Assembly: GCA_910574455.1 (NCBI GenBank)
Contig: CAJSYZ010000010.1
Coordinates: forward strand, 2,446,770 to 2,510,769
Direction: 5' to 3'
DNA from: Trichaptum fuscoviolaceum
Lineage: Eukaryota; Basidiomycota; Agaricomycetes; Hymenochaetales; Trichaptaceae
DNA length: 64,000 bases
Shown here piece by piece: positions 63,974 to 64,000 of this stretch. The notes below the pieces were generated by a model, which was not told the DNA's origin, did no database searches, and saw nothing but the letters and a program-made list of their open reading frames with translations. Positions within the stretch are counted from its first letter, which is position 1. The number at the start of each line of letters is the position of its first letter. The position numbers were made by a program, and so were the translations under genes.

Positions 63974-64000
63974 AGGAGAAAGTTTTCGTCAGCACAGCGT

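Noticed and set aside
1..64000. tRNA, rRNA or telomeric repeats
   Set aside because: I saw no cloverleaf with A and B boxes that I could support, no rRNA-like sequence and no TTAGGG-type arrays; a tRNA scan was not possible here.

Overview
This window is nuclear DNA of a filamentous basidiomycete, most likely an Agaricomycete. The genes have short GT-AG introns of about 45-75 bases. The gene families present (an AIM9-like phosphotransferase, a membrane dipeptidase, large F-box/leucine-rich families and fungal kinase-like genes) are typical of mushroom genomes. Transposons are dense: Ty3/gypsy chromovirus, Tc1/mariner and MITEs. Without a database search the species cannot be named.

The dominant theme is a cluster of one F-box/leucine-rich-like family. 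About seventeen copies lie in 60 kb. Eight have an open frame with a normal start: 2506, 4173, 15731, 32490 and 36001 on +, and the genes ending at 42121, 53946 and 58965 on -. One (8591-9928) keeps a long open frame but has lost its start to an insertion. One (59366-60701, -) carries a single frameshift. The others are remnants at 7336, 12308, 19507, 22519, 24150, 34158, 42632 and 56098. The copies fall into four subgroups that differ in length and in the segment after the F-box.

Layout: 0-2 kb, mitochondrial phosphotransferase-like gene. 2.5-24.7 kb, F-box genes and remnants, a broken kinase-like gene and three non-autonomous elements. 25.1-31.6 kb, a young LTR element with 2.5-kb LTRs and only a zinc-knuckle Gag-like gene. 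31.8-37.7 kb, a MITE, F-box genes and a hairpin-rich repeat. 38.1-40.1 kb, an intact ten-exon membrane dipeptidase. 40.9-43.2 kb, F-box copies. 43.5-51.8 kb, a Tc1/mariner transposon whose transposase is split by a full-length gypsy chromovirus. 52.5-59.4 kb, two inverted segmental copies of material at 14-17 kb and 35.7-38.6 kb, including a truncated dipeptidase joined to an F-box fragment. 59.4-60.9 kb, another F-box copy. 61-64 kb, a GGATTAATCC repeat array, a PB1-like gene and the 3' end of a further gene.

The strongest unusual signals are: (1) both LTR elements carry an 11-base primer-binding site exactly complementary to the predicted 5' end of their own RNA, with a compensatory base change between the two, indicating Tf1/sushi-type self-priming shared by an autonomous chromovirus and its Gag-only partner; (2) a covarying hairpin just before the polypurine tract in both; (3) a repeat family built from small hairpins whose stems covary while the loop GTAGCRT stays constant; (4) a 13-base microexon that alone encodes the metal-binding HxD motif of the dipeptidase; and (5) the F-box cluster itself, spread by inverted segmental duplication.
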